From: CAZKXU01 sp964556665
Lineage (GTDB): Bacteria; Bdellovibrionota_C; UBA2361; CAZKXU01
NCBI GenBank assembly: GCA_964556665.1
Contig: CAZKXU010000092.1
Coordinates: 1-13,582, forward strand
DNA length: 13,582 bases
Direction of reading: 5' to 3'
A model generated the notes under the pieces. The model had not been told where the DNA came from and made no database searches. It saw only the letters and a list, made by a program, of their open reading frames with translations. Made by a program: the position numbers and the translations under genes. Below are positions 6,784-13,527 of the stretch, in pieces (positions within the stretch are counted from its first letter, which is position 1; every line of letters begins with the position of its first letter).

Positions 6784-7761
6784 TTGATTCTTAGCATTGC
6801 CATCAGTGTAGCTCTCCTAGCCTGGATATACTTCGTAATGGACTGGCCGGTAGTGCTAGCCCACCTAACAGAGGTGAATTATATCTACTTTTTACCGATT
6901 ACTTTACTGCTCATTATACACTACCTATTACGAGCCATCCGCTGGCGCTACCTACTCGCAGGCTCTGATGCAGTATCCATTCAGATACTGTTTGAGTCTC
7001 TCATGCTAGGCAATTTTGCAACCTATATTCTGCCCTTGCGTGCCGGAGAGTTCATTCGACCTTATGCCCTGAGTATGAAAAGCGGATACTCTTTCTCTTC
7101 TAGCTTTATCTCAGTTGTGGTAGAGCGTTTTCTTGACTTAATGCTGGTACTTCTATCTTTTGGAGGCTTACTGTTTTTCATCGAGAATATCCCTGCCTGG
7201 GTACACCACGGAGCATTAATCTTGACTTTTTTGGCAGCTGCTATCTTTGCCATGATCGTTCTTGGTAGTTTTCTGCCTAGTCTAGTTTTAAAAATTGGTG
7301 GGTGTTGTTTCCTCTTGCTGCCGCAAAAATTTAGGTATGCTGCCGATAGATTGTTGCAGGATTTTATCGCAGGCACTCAGGTCCTAAAAACCCCCAAAAA
7401 CCTCTTTATTACTGTGGGGCTTTCTTTGTTAGTTTGGCTATCATGCCACGTTGTTTATCTGCTTTTCCTGCCTTTGATGAATGTCGAATCCAGTCTGACG
7501 CTAGCCGTATCGATCTCGGTAATTATAGCACTTGCTGTAGCTGCTCCAAGTGCGCCTGGTTTCATCGGTGTATTTCAGACTGCATGTGTTGCCGCGTTTG
7601 CTCTATTTGGCATAAGTAAGGAGAGTGCTATCGCTTACTCAATCGTTAGCCATGCTTTCCAGTTCATATTAATTGTCGGTTACGGAATTTTTCTGCTGAT
7701 TAAGAACAACATTCGGTTTGCAGACTTAATGCATAGAGATGAAGCTACAACTTCCACTTAA
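6784..7761 (+). CDS. UPF0104 / lysylphosphatidylglycerol synthase TM-domain membrane protein
   Basis: About eight hydrophobic segments cover the 325 residues (near 3-20, 33-50, 118-134, 143-165, 168-180, 206-230, 236-256 and 284-306). Family motifs are PLRAGEFIRPY (84-94), ERFLD (114-118) and APSAPGFIGVFQ (254-265), as in the flippase-like region of MprF/AglD-type proteins (PF03706). Members stand alone or sit on aminoacyl-phospholipid synthases; this one has no synthase domain. The exact substrate is unknown, with lipid or lipid-linked sugar translocation inferred. The start is uncertain. TTG 6784 has no SD at a normal distance. The frame is open back to 6730, reading through ttt-acg-ctt-aaa-cac-att-aag, so the true N-terminus could be a few residues longer from a rare start near the AAGGG at 6756-6760. 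The 3' end overlaps the end of ung by 17 bases. Confidence 0.8.
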   Translation: MILSIAISVALLAWIYFVMDWPVVLAHLTEVNYIYFLPITLLLIIHYLLRAIRWRYLLAGSDAVSIQILFESLMLGNFATYILPLRAGEFIRPYALSMKSGYSFSSSFISVVVERFLDLMLVLLSFGGLLFFIENIPAWVHHGALILTFLAAAIFAMIVLGSFLPSLVLKIGGCCFLLLPQKFRYAADRLLQDFIAGTQVLKTPKNLFITVGLSLLVWLSCHVVYLLFLPLMNVESSLTLAVSISVIIALAVAAPSAPGFIGVFQTACVAAFALFGISKESAIAYSIVSHAFQFILIVGYGIFLLIKNNIRFADLMHRDEATTST

Positions 7762-8455
7762 TCTCTCTACGTTTGAGATTTCGCAAAATTTCATTCGTTT
7801 TTGAGAAGTGCTTGCAGCCAAAAAAGCCGCGGCTCGCGGACAAGGGGGAAGGATGAGCTGCTTTCAATACAAAGTGTTTATTTGGATCGATTAGCGCGCC
7901 CTTTTTCTGTGCAGGAGAGCCCCATAACAGGAACACTACCCCCTGCTTGCGGTTGTTAATCTCAGATATGACCCGATCTGTAAATTGTTCCCAGCCTCTA
8001 CCGGCATGGCTCTGCGGATTTCCTTGCTCAACTGTAAGCACAGTATTTAATAACAAGACACCCTGCTTAGCCCAGCCTATTAAGCTCCCGCTTATAGGAG
8101 CAGGAATACCTAGATCAGCAGCTAGCTCCTTAAAGATATTCTTTAATGAGGGCGGCTGAGGAACGCCTGGCTGCACCGAAAAGCAGAGCCCATGCGCCTG
8201 GCCAGGGCCAAAATACGGGTCCTGCCCTAGTATAACTACTGAAAGATCCTCAAAAGAAGTATAACTTAGCGCCGCAAAGACATCCTCAGTTGCGGGGTAT
8301 ATTATCTTTCCACGTAAGCGCTCCCCCTCTACAAAACCAAGAAGTTTCTTAAAATATTCCTTCTCCTTCTCGCCGGTCAATACATCCTTCCAGTTAACGG
8401 GCCGCGCTTCCCTTGAAGGCATTTGGTTGTTTTCAAAAATTCCTACTTGATCCAT
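7745..8455 (-). CDS. ung: Family 1 uracil-DNA glycosylase
   Basis: The enzyme removes uracil from DNA in base excision repair. At 236 residues it has the normal size. The water-activating motif reads GQDPYFGPGQAHG (77-89), with catalytic D79, Y81 that excludes thymine, and F92 that stacks on uracil. N137 in LLLNTVLTV reads the uracil edge. HPSPLSASRGFFG (201-213) supplies H201 and the intercalating leucine L205. The one oddity is F82: nearly all family 1 enzymes have His there (GQDPYH). The codon is TTT, two changes from a His codon, so it is unlikely to be one base miscall. It is the last gene of a minus-strand operon, four bases after rsgA, with no strong SD of its own, so it is probably translated by coupling or read-through. 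Its stop lies inside the tail of the convergent membrane-protein gene. Confidence 0.95.
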   Translation of the reverse strand: MDQVGIFENNQMPSREARPVNWKDVLTGEKEKEYFKKLLGFVEGERLRGKIIYPATEDVFAALSYTSFEDLSVVILGQDPYFGPGQAHGLCFSVQPGVPQPPSLKNIFKELAADLGIPAPISGSLIGWAKQGVLLLNTVLTVEQGNPQSHAGRGWEQFTDRVISEINNRKQGVVFLLWGSPAQKKGALIDPNKHFVLKAAHPSPLSASRGFFGCKHFSKTNEILRNLKRREIKWKL

Positions 8456-8459
8456 AAGC

Positions 8460-9386
8460 TTAATATTTTTTAGCTGCCTCTACCTCTTCAATGATTCTTA
8501 TATACGATTCGTAGCGCGAGAACGGCAGATCCCCTTTCTCTACGGCCGCCTGAACTTCGCAGTTATCTTCAAATATATGAGCACAGTTCGAAAACTCACA
8601 TTTAGAAGCATATTTTGCAAAATCAGGGAAAGACTCGCGTGCCTGTTCCTTACTAAGATAGGAGACTCCAAATGAGTTTATTCCTGGAAGATCAATTAAT
8701 AAGGCGGACCCGTTAGTACGTTCATATAAATGCCCAATAGCCTGCGTAGTGGTCTGGCGACCCTGGCCAGTTCGCTCACTTACCTCCGCAGTTTTCTGTC
8801 TACTACCGGGAATGAGCATATTAATGATGCTGCTTTTCCCTACCCCGGAGATACCAGTAAGAGCTATCGTTCGTTTAACCGGATCTAGAATAAGATCCTT
8901 GATCTCCGAGAGCCCATCCCCTCTTTTTACACTGCTTAGTATGATCGGCAGATCTATTGCGCGGTAAGGCGCTAGGTCTAACTCTCCCTCCTCTGCCTGG
9001 TCGATCTTGTTTACTACTAAAGAAGCGGGAAAATCCTGAAAATGAGCAGAGCAGAGGACTCGATCAATGAAAGCAGTATTAAATAGCGGTGGAACAGCGG
9101 CAACGATTATAAGTTGATCTAAATTGGCACATACCACCTTCTCTTTGCCGCCATAACTTCTCATCAGAAAATTCCGCCGCGGCAGTACTTCTGATACAAA
9201 ATGCTCTCCACTCCGTTCTGAAAAATGCACGAAATCTCCGACTGCAATCCCGTCCTCTACTAATTTAGTAGATAATACCCCTTTTAGTCGCAGCTGCTCA
9301 GTGTTTAATATCTGTACTGTGCGACGTGAAACCGCAAGTACGAGCCCAATCTCGGCACCATATTTTTCAGGGAATAAATAACTCAT
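8460..9386 (-). CDS. rsgA: Small ribosomal subunit biogenesis GTPase RsgA
   Basis: This is a circularly permuted GTPase that acts in late maturation of the 30S subunit. The N-terminal region (about 10-75) fits the OB fold. The G motifs run in permuted order: G4 NKID (126-129), G5-like SSVKR (151-155), then G1 GISGVGKSS (178-186), G2 RQTTT (210-214) and G3 DLPG (232-235). The C-terminal zinc finger is present, with C263, C268, H270 and C276, followed by the typical SRYESYIRIIEE helix. The length of 308 is normal. It sits in the middle of the operon, seven bases after the PF04020 membrane gene and four before ung. The G1 motif has GIS rather than the commoner GQS, a small change. The ATG start is preceded only by a weak GGTGAG. 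Confidence 0.96.
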   Translation of the reverse strand: MSYLFPEKYGAEIGLVLAVSRRTVQILNTEQLRLKGVLSTKLVEDGIAVGDFVHFSERSGEHFVSEVLPRRNFLMRSYGGKEKVVCANLDQLIIVAAVPPLFNTAFIDRVLCSAHFQDFPASLVVNKIDQAEEGELDLAPYRAIDLPIILSSVKRGDGLSEIKDLILDPVKRTIALTGISGVGKSSIINMLIPGSRQKTAEVSERTGQGRQTTTQAIGHLYERTNGSALLIDLPGINSFGVSYLSKEQARESFPDFAKYASKCEFSNCAHIFEDNCEVQAAVEKGDLPFSRYESYIRIIEEVEAAKKY

Positions 9387-9393
9387 TATTTTA

Positions 9394-9852
9394 CTAGGAA
9401 CTCACCTGCTGGGTCGATTTAATCTGATCCCGAAAATCAGCGATGGCCTCCACGGCGCTCCGTCCAACACCCAGCCAATCTACATTCTTACCGTACTCTC
9501 CTATTACTATTGAGAGGATGGAAAATATCACCGGCGCAACCAGAGCCGGGAAAACGCCGCGCACCTCAATCCCCGGGAGGATCTTTACGATAATCCAAAA
9601 TATAACACCATTAGCTAAGAATAGGACTAATGCCTGAGTAGTTATCGCATCCGGTATCTGGAAAAAAAGAGCAGTATCCCAGATTTTAGAGTTTACTAAG
9701 GCAAGGCCTACTACTGTAAGCAGGGCACCAAGCGGCCCAGTCACTTTAAGGCCAGGTATAAGCAAGGCAGTTAAGAGCATCGCTATTGTCTGTAGCACCC
9801 AAAAATTTAGATCAAGACTTAATAAGGGAGATAGATTGTCCATTTGGCCCAA
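9394..9852 (-). CDS. PF04020 'phage holin superfamily IV' small membrane protein
   Basis: Four hydrophobic segments (about 17-33, 41-56, 72-90 and 100-117) cover most of the 152 residues. An internal duplication is visible: LIPGLKVTGPLGALL (31-45) and ILPGIEVRGVFPALV (91-105). This PG-x-x-V-x-G repeat typifies PF04020, a four-helix family named after a mycobacteriophage holin but found in many chromosomes with no link to lysis. The name should not be taken as a sign of a prophage; nothing else phage-like is nearby. Two starts are possible: TTG at 9852 or ATG at 9843 (three codons later). A candidate promoter just upstream would favour the ATG with almost no leader. It is the first gene of the operon with rsgA and ung. 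Function unknown. Confidence 0.8.
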   Translation of the reverse strand: MGQMDNLSPLLSLDLNFWVLQTIAMLLTALLIPGLKVTGPLGALLTVVGLALVNSKIWDTALFFQIPDAITTQALVLFLANGVIFWIIVKILPGIEVRGVFPALVAPVIFSILSIVIGEYGKNVDWLGVGRSAVEAIADFRDQIKSTQQVSS

Positions 9853-9880
9853 GTCTAGCCGTAACCTTACGGAGTTTCAA
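9852..9880 (-). promoter_or_regulatory. Candidate promoter with palindromic operator in the spacer
   Basis: On the minus strand TTGAAA (9875-9880) and TAGACT (9852-9857) lie 17 bases apart, a reasonable sigma-70-type pair. The spacer contains a perfect palindrome, CCGTAA-2-TTACGG (9859-9872), a position often used by repressors. Transcription would begin near 9845, essentially at the ATG 9843, giving a nearly leaderless message for the operon. The match is moderate, and an upstream promoter cannot be excluded. Confidence 0.3.
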
Positions 9881-10036
9881 CCTAGAAGGAGCAGTTCGAA
9901 CTAAGAAAAGGCGAAAAATGCCCGAAAACACACAGCTTTATCAAGTTTGCGAATTCACCCGAAGGGTGAGCCTGCTGTCGAACTGTTTTCGGGCATTTTT
10001 CGGCCTAAAAAAGGGTTAGAACTGCTTTTTCTAGGT
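9880..10036 (+). ncRNA. Candidate structured RNA: 157-nt imperfect hairpin
   Basis: GAAAAATGCCCGAAAACA (9913-9930) is matched perfectly by its reverse complement at 9984-10001. The stem extends with AGGC/GCCT around a bulged G. After a purine-rich internal loop (about 9902-9908 against 10007-10014) a second 18-bp stem pairs 9880-9897 with 10019-10036. Its only two departures from Watson-Crick are G9888 and G9889 opposite T. These are G-U pairs in a plus-strand transcript but C-A mismatches in a minus-strand one. The top carries ACAGC/GCTGT (9932-9936, 9974-9978) and TCACCC-GAA-GGGTGA (9955-9969). A terminator-like palindrome follows directly. The shape (closing stem, central bubble, long terminal stem) recalls 6S RNA in outline only. 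A palindromic mobile element (MITE) is the main alternative. No clear promoter was found. Confidence 0.35.
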
Positions 10037-10037
10037 G

Positions 10038-10069
10038 AACTAAATCCGGCAACTGCCGGATTTAGTTTC
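10038..10069 (+). terminator. Terminator-like perfect palindrome
   Basis: AACTAAATCCGGCA (10038-10051) and TGCCGGATTTAGTT (10054-10067) are exact reverse complements around two bases. The GC-rich core CCGGCA is followed on the plus strand by ATTTAGTTTC, a modest T-rich tail. Both flanking genes point away, so a terminator here makes most sense for a transcript that starts inside this gap, such as the hairpin RNA just upstream. Confidence 0.5.
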
Positions 10070-10125
10070 AAGAAAAAATACCACCTCTGGACTAAGACAC
10101 TAAAGATGATTAGTATGATAGAGCG

Positions 10126-10506
10126 ATGATTAATATAGATAAGATCAGGGCTAGATTTTCTAAAAGCAGTTTGCTTGGAAGAATAAACGATCGGGTCAAT
10201 AGATCCGCTTTTGTTCTTAGAGCTTCGACTGGGTGGGTATTTATTCCAGGGTTCGTGCTTATTTTAGCCGCGGTTGCTATTCTGCTTTTTCCTGCTCTGT
10301 TTATCACTTTAATAGCTACACTATTTCTCTTCGTAGGAGCAGCGCTTTGCGCCGTGGCTTGGCGTTTTATGGAGCTAAAACATAGGCTTAATAAAACTAT
10401 GCAACAGTTTCAAGGCGGCACAGTTATAATTCAGGGTTCTAGGAAGATTGACGATATTTTTGGTGCAGAGGAGGAGAAACACGACAAAAAAATCATATTA
10501 CATTAG
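10126..10506 (+). CDS. Small membrane protein with two helices, unknown function
   Basis: I do not recognise this protein of 126 residues. A basic N-terminus (about 1-34, with R/K and a short amphipathic stretch) precedes two hydrophobic segments (about 38-57 and 59-79). Then comes a cytoplasm-like tail that is basic near the membrane (ELKHRLNK), acidic later (IDDIFGAEEEKHD) and ends in KKIILH. The tail also holds a possible beta strand (GGTVIIQGS). Start ATG 10126 has only a weak purine run (AGAG) upstream. It lies downstream of the palindrome/terminator region and 101 bases before the DUF3108 gene on the same strand, so the two may be co-transcribed, although a palindrome lies between them. 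Confidence 0.65.
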   Translation: MINIDKIRARFSKSSLLGRINDRVNRSAFVLRASTGWVFIPGFVLILAAVAILLFPALFITLIATLFLFVGAALCAVAWRFMELKHRLNKTMQQFQGGTVIIQGSRKIDDIFGAEEEKHDKKIILH

Positions 10507-10550
10507 ATAAGGCCCTAATATTGCTTGCTATTTAATGTATAAATTCTCCT

Positions 10551-10582
10551 GATTGTAAAGAGCGCTTTAAAGCTTTACGATC
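10551..10582. promoter_or_regulatory. Nested palindromes upstream of the DUF3108 gene
   Basis: GATTGTAAAG (10551-10560) and CTTTACGATC (10573-10582) are reverse complements with one mismatch, enclosing the perfect palindrome GCTTTAAAGC (10564-10573). No T-run follows, so it does not look like a terminator of the preceding gene. It ends 25 bases before the ATG at 10608, a position that suits an operator. The regulator is unknown. Confidence 0.3.
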
Positions 10583-10607
10583 ATCGTAACTACTAGCTAA
10601 ACTATTA

Positions 10608-11459
10608 ATGAAATTATATTTTAAACTTATATCTGTTCTTTTACTGGCCACAGTAGCCTTCGCTGAGCAGCCTATTCCTCCAGAACAGGTCAAAATTAGC
10701 ACCCCACGTTATAAGCCAATTTTTGGAGAATTCGAGCCCGAACTCGGATCTTATAGATACTCAGTATCCTGGCAAGGTATTCCTGCAGCGGATGTAGAGG
10801 TAAGTGTTGAGCGTGATGGAGACTATTATAAAATTGGCGCTTTTGCCAAAACCTACTCAGCTATTGACCTGTTTTATAAGCTTCGTTATAAAGCCGAAGG
10901 TGTTATCTCAGCTGAGAACCTCCATCCCGTCAAAACCTCTATAGACTATAGAGAAAATAGAAGAGTCAAGCTTGTTAACATTGACTTTCTAGAAGGAGGA
11001 GATATACATGCAACTAGGGAGCATGTTGGTAAGAGCAAAGAGGAGTTTAGATTTAATCCGGACAACTTTACTCTTGACCCTTTTTCTGCCGCTTTTCTAG
11101 CGCGTAGTCTGGACTGGCAGAAGGGCGTTTCTAAATATTTCGATACATTTAACGGAAAGAGCCGCTACCTAATTACTCTTACAGCTGAAGACCAGAAGCA
11201 GATGTGGGTAAACGGAGAGTTAAAGGACGTATGGGTGATCGTTCCTAAGATTAAAAATTTCAGCTCACCTGGTCAGGTCAAGAAGCTAAGAGAGGCTAAA
11301 ATATATGTTACTGCAGATTCTAAAAGAGAGATTCTCCAGATCGTAAGCGAGGTTTTTATCGGCTCAGTTAAAACACGTCTAAGAACTTTTACCCCAGTAA
11401 ATGAGCCTAACCGCGTAGCCAAGGTAATTTTTGGCGAACGAAAAAACAACCAATTGTAA
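10608..11459 (+). CDS. DUF3108-family periplasmic protein
   Basis: A signal peptide (1-19, ending AFA before EQ) leads into a domain matching DUF3108 (PF11306). It has the entry motif YRYSVSWQGIPAADVEVSV (49-67; the family has Y-x-x-SW-x-GI-x-A), AKTYSAIDLFYKLRYKAEG (80-98), the central LDPFSAAFLAR (156-166; 'LDPlSally' in the family), and a beta-rich C-terminal half. The length of 283 is in the usual range. Such proteins are periplasmic in Gram-negative bacteria and lack an assigned biochemical role; an envelope or lipid-related function has been supposed from their beta-barrel-like or lipocalin-like strands, but is not shown here. The ATG start gives a clean signal peptide, yet no Shine-Dalgarno sequence is visible. 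A nested palindrome lies just upstream. It converges on the lipoprotein gene across a gap of 32 bases. Confidence 0.8.
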   Translation: MKLYFKLISVLLLATVAFAEQPIPPEQVKISTPRYKPIFGEFEPELGSYRYSVSWQGIPAADVEVSVERDGDYYKIGAFAKTYSAIDLFYKLRYKAEGVISAENLHPVKTSIDYRENRRVKLVNIDFLEGGDIHATREHVGKSKEEFRFNPDNFTLDPFSAAFLARSLDWQKGVSKYFDTFNGKSRYLITLTAEDQKQMWVNGELKDVWVIVPKIKNFSSPGQVKKLREAKIYVTADSKREILQIVSEVFIGSVKTRLRTFTPVNEPNRVAKVIFGERKNNQL

Positions 11460-11491
11460 TAGACAGATAGAAAAATTGGAGCAGGATACTC

Positions 11492-12016
11492 CTATCCGTT
11501 TACACTCAGATCAGTAGAATCCTCTACCTCAAATTCAGGATTGTCGATATCGAATTCTACGTTGTTTTTAACGTTCGGATTGTCGACATCTGCATCTACT
11601 TCTGCTTCGCCGTCAACGACCGTGGTGGCGCCCTCTACCTCGAAGGTTAATTTTCCGCTGTTATCTCCGAATAGGTTCTTCGCAAAAAAGAATACAACAT
11701 AACGGAGGTTTCCAGAGATTTTATTAACTGTTGGACCAACATCTATATCATTACCGTCAACCTCAAGATTGGCTGTATTATTTAGATAGTTAATGCCGTT
11801 AACGAATCGAATTTTAAGCATTATACCGTTCGGATGGACATCATTAATATGAACTGTAACTTTAGAGTGATCACCCAGGTCGATCTCACTAGGATTTGCA
11901 TCAATAGCCACTTCGGCAGCTCCGATAAAATCCTCTCCGCCTCCGCCGCCGCCACAGCTAATTAAACATGGGATCAGGATAGTAATTACTCCGCTTATGA
12001 AGTGTTTATTTAACAT
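11492..12016 (-). CDS. Lipoprotein with poly-Gly linker and acidic tail
   Basis: The start chosen is the ATG at 12014-12016, preceded by AAGGA six bases upstream. It gives a textbook lipoprotein signal (residues 1-20, hydrophobic 6-19) with lipobox LISC and lipidated C21. An in-frame ATG 34 codons earlier would only add a stretch before the signal. After CGGGGGG (21-27), a flexible linker, a beta-rich domain of about 100 residues follows (AIDANPSEIDLGDHSKVTV at 37-55, resembling the first strands of an Ig-like domain). The last 45 residues are strongly acidic (VDADVDNP, FDIDNPEFEVED). The whole protein is 174 residues. No family is recognised. It is probably anchored in the outer membrane, perhaps facing outward, which is inference from the linker. 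It lies 124 bases downstream of the SGNH hydrolase gene on the same strand and probably has its own promoter. Confidence 0.75.
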   Translation of the reverse strand: MLNKHFISGVITILIPCLISCGGGGGGEDFIGAAEVAIDANPSEIDLGDHSKVTVHINDVHPNGIMLKIRFVNGINYLNNTANLEVDGNDIDVGPTVNKISGNLRYVVFFFAKNLFGDNSGKLTFEVEGATTVVDGEAEVDADVDNPNVKNNVEFDIDNPEFEVEDSTDLSVNG

Positions 12017-12140
12017 ATTTTTCCTTTCACCTAATCTAAAATAGGTTGCATAATACGGCAACTGGCAATTGATATAATGTCCAGTCCAGATAGTGCTTAT
12101 AGACCTAAGCTTATTCAACCTTTCGTTATTTTGTCATTCA

Positions 12141-13346
12141 CTATAGATCATTTAAACTTGAGATATGTATACTATCTTCTAACCACTTATCGATTAGCTT
12201 TGTAGCTATCTCGTTGCCATCCTTTGTCATATGGCAGTGGTCATAAAAATACGTGCGTGTGTAAACATGCATATCTTGCTCATCCTCCCTATATAGTTCC
12301 TGACGCATCGGTGCCTGTAAGTCAAAACAGTTAATCCCAAGATTGTCACACATTTTACGAAATTGTTGTTGCGGATAATTATTTTCTACCTTGCCTGTGA
12401 CCTGAAAGCTAAGTGGAAAGAGTAAGACGGCAAATTGCCTGTCTTCCTGCCTTACCAAATCTCGCCAACTCTTTGTTATCTTTGTCATTGCCTGCCACAT
12501 ATCTGGATTCCAGGCCATGCCAAAATCTAGGTAAGCATGAGATATTTCGAAATTAAAAGCTTCTGGATCTCTAAAATAATCGCCCTGACGAACAGCTTGG
12601 CTTAGTTTAAAAAAACTGCGCCACTTCTCAAGCTCTAAATTTCCACCTTGATCATTGCGGTAAAAATATGAGTTAAACAGGGCTAGTCGATTAATCAACC
12701 ATGACAAAAATCGACTCTCAGAATACGGATACTTTAAAGAGGTTGCATAAAATCTCCTTGATTCATTACCGTCATTCAGATACATACCAACTAAAACCAG
12801 ATCGGCTTGCAACTGATCCTTGATTTCCAAATAATGATAATACTCATCACTACCATTTGCCCCTGGTAAGGCTGCATTGATCACCTGAATCTCCTTGCCT
12901 GCGATTCTGCCTCGTAATAATCTCTCTAATTGACGTGTGATCGAATCTTCTTCAGCGACATAGTCACAAAAAGTTATAGAGTCTCCAAAAAATGCTATGC
13001 GATACTGGTTCTTAGCCTTTTCTTGCAGCTCGTCGTAGCGTAAGCCGAGAGAATTTGTTTTTATCACTACATCTTGCTTGCTTAACTTGTGTTCTTTAAT
13101 TAGGGCAGTCATATTAGGGCGCAATCTAACCCCTTGTTGCCCGGACCAGTCCATAATAGAATCAATGAAGCCGTTCTCCTGAGTCACACTACGCTGCGGT
13201 GCATTAGATGGAGTGGTTTTTTTATTGGACTCCACCCTAACAATTACTTGTGGTGGCAGTAAAACACGTGCAGTGGCTTCGAGCAGTACAAACACTAAGA
13301 GTAATGAAATAAATGAGATAGAGAGGCCTTGGAATATTTTATTCAT
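12141..13346 (-). CDS. Membrane-anchored SGNH/GDSL hydrolase-family protein
   Basis: An N-terminal hydrophobic helix (about 9-31) anchors a periplasmic domain with SGNH blocks. FFGDSITF (119-126) carries nucleophile S123, the Gly block is PGANGSDEYYHY (161-172), LNDGNE (190-195) holds N191 of the oxyanion hole, and DHCHMTKDGN (369-378) supplies D369 and H372 of the triad. The lead-in NSLGLRYDELQ (98-108) is common in envelope and polysaccharide-cluster members of this superfamily. The likely role is an esterase or acyl/acetyl transfer on an exported glycan or lipid; the substrate is unknown. Numbering uses ATG 13346 (401 residues). A GTG at 13415 would add 23 residues before the helix without an SD, so it is less likely. 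The ribosome binding site at 13346 is also weak. The gene leads toward the lipoprotein gene on the same strand. Confidence 0.8.
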   Translation of the reverse strand: MNKIFQGLSISFISLLLVFVLLEATARVLLPPQVIVRVESNKKTTPSNAPQRSVTQENGFIDSIMDWSGQQGVRLRPNMTALIKEHKLSKQDVVIKTNSLGLRYDELQEKAKNQYRIAFFGDSITFCDYVAEEDSITRQLERLLRGRIAGKEIQVINAALPGANGSDEYYHYLEIKDQLQADLVLVGMYLNDGNESRRFYATSLKYPYSESRFLSWLINRLALFNSYFYRNDQGGNLELEKWRSFFKLSQAVRQGDYFRDPEAFNFEISHAYLDFGMAWNPDMWQAMTKITKSWRDLVRQEDRQFAVLLFPLSFQVTGKVENNYPQQQFRKMCDNLGINCFDLQAPMRQELYREDEQDMHVYTRTYFYDHCHMTKDGNEIATKLIDKWLEDSIHISSLNDL

Positions 13347-13458
13347 GCCGATTATTAGTGCGTTTGTGTAAGCAACTGACTGGCCTGAGCAATTTGTTAC
13401 CTGACTATTACCCACAAGTCATAAAAAGTGCGAGTTTTGTAGCTTGTCTTTTTGCAGA

Positions 13459-13527
13459 CCTAATCCTATTTCCTAGCCTTCGTCCTCGTCTTTTTCCTTG
13501 TCAGTTATCCTAGTCCCAGTCCTAGCC
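13459..13527. repeat. Degenerate hexamer-like TCC-rich tract
   Basis: About 11 imperfect units of six or seven bases resembling TAGTCC follow one another (for example TAATCC, TAGCCT, TCGTCC, TTTTCC, TAGTCC, CAGTCC, TAGCC). One strand is almost all pyrimidine plus A/G at the unit starts. Stops interrupt the frames, so it is not a coding repeat. It lies in the gap upstream of the SGNH gene. The rest of the edge (13416-13458, 13528-13582) shows nothing I can identify. Confidence 0.45.

Noticed and set aside
9394..9852. Prophage lysis gene
   Set aside because: The PF04020 family is named after a phage holin, but the gene is in an operon with rsgA and ung and no phage genes are present.
9880..10036. 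Integron attC site or SRP RNA reading of the long hairpin
   Set aside because: The ends do not match the attC core sites (GTTRRRY / RYYYAAC) and there is no integrase. The conserved SRP motif (GGAAGGAAGCAGCC-like) is absent from the loop.
11460..11491. Terminator between the DUF3108 and lipoprotein genes
   Set aside because: Only a 4-5 bp stem (GGAG/CTCC) before AATTTTT on the minus strand; too weak to call.
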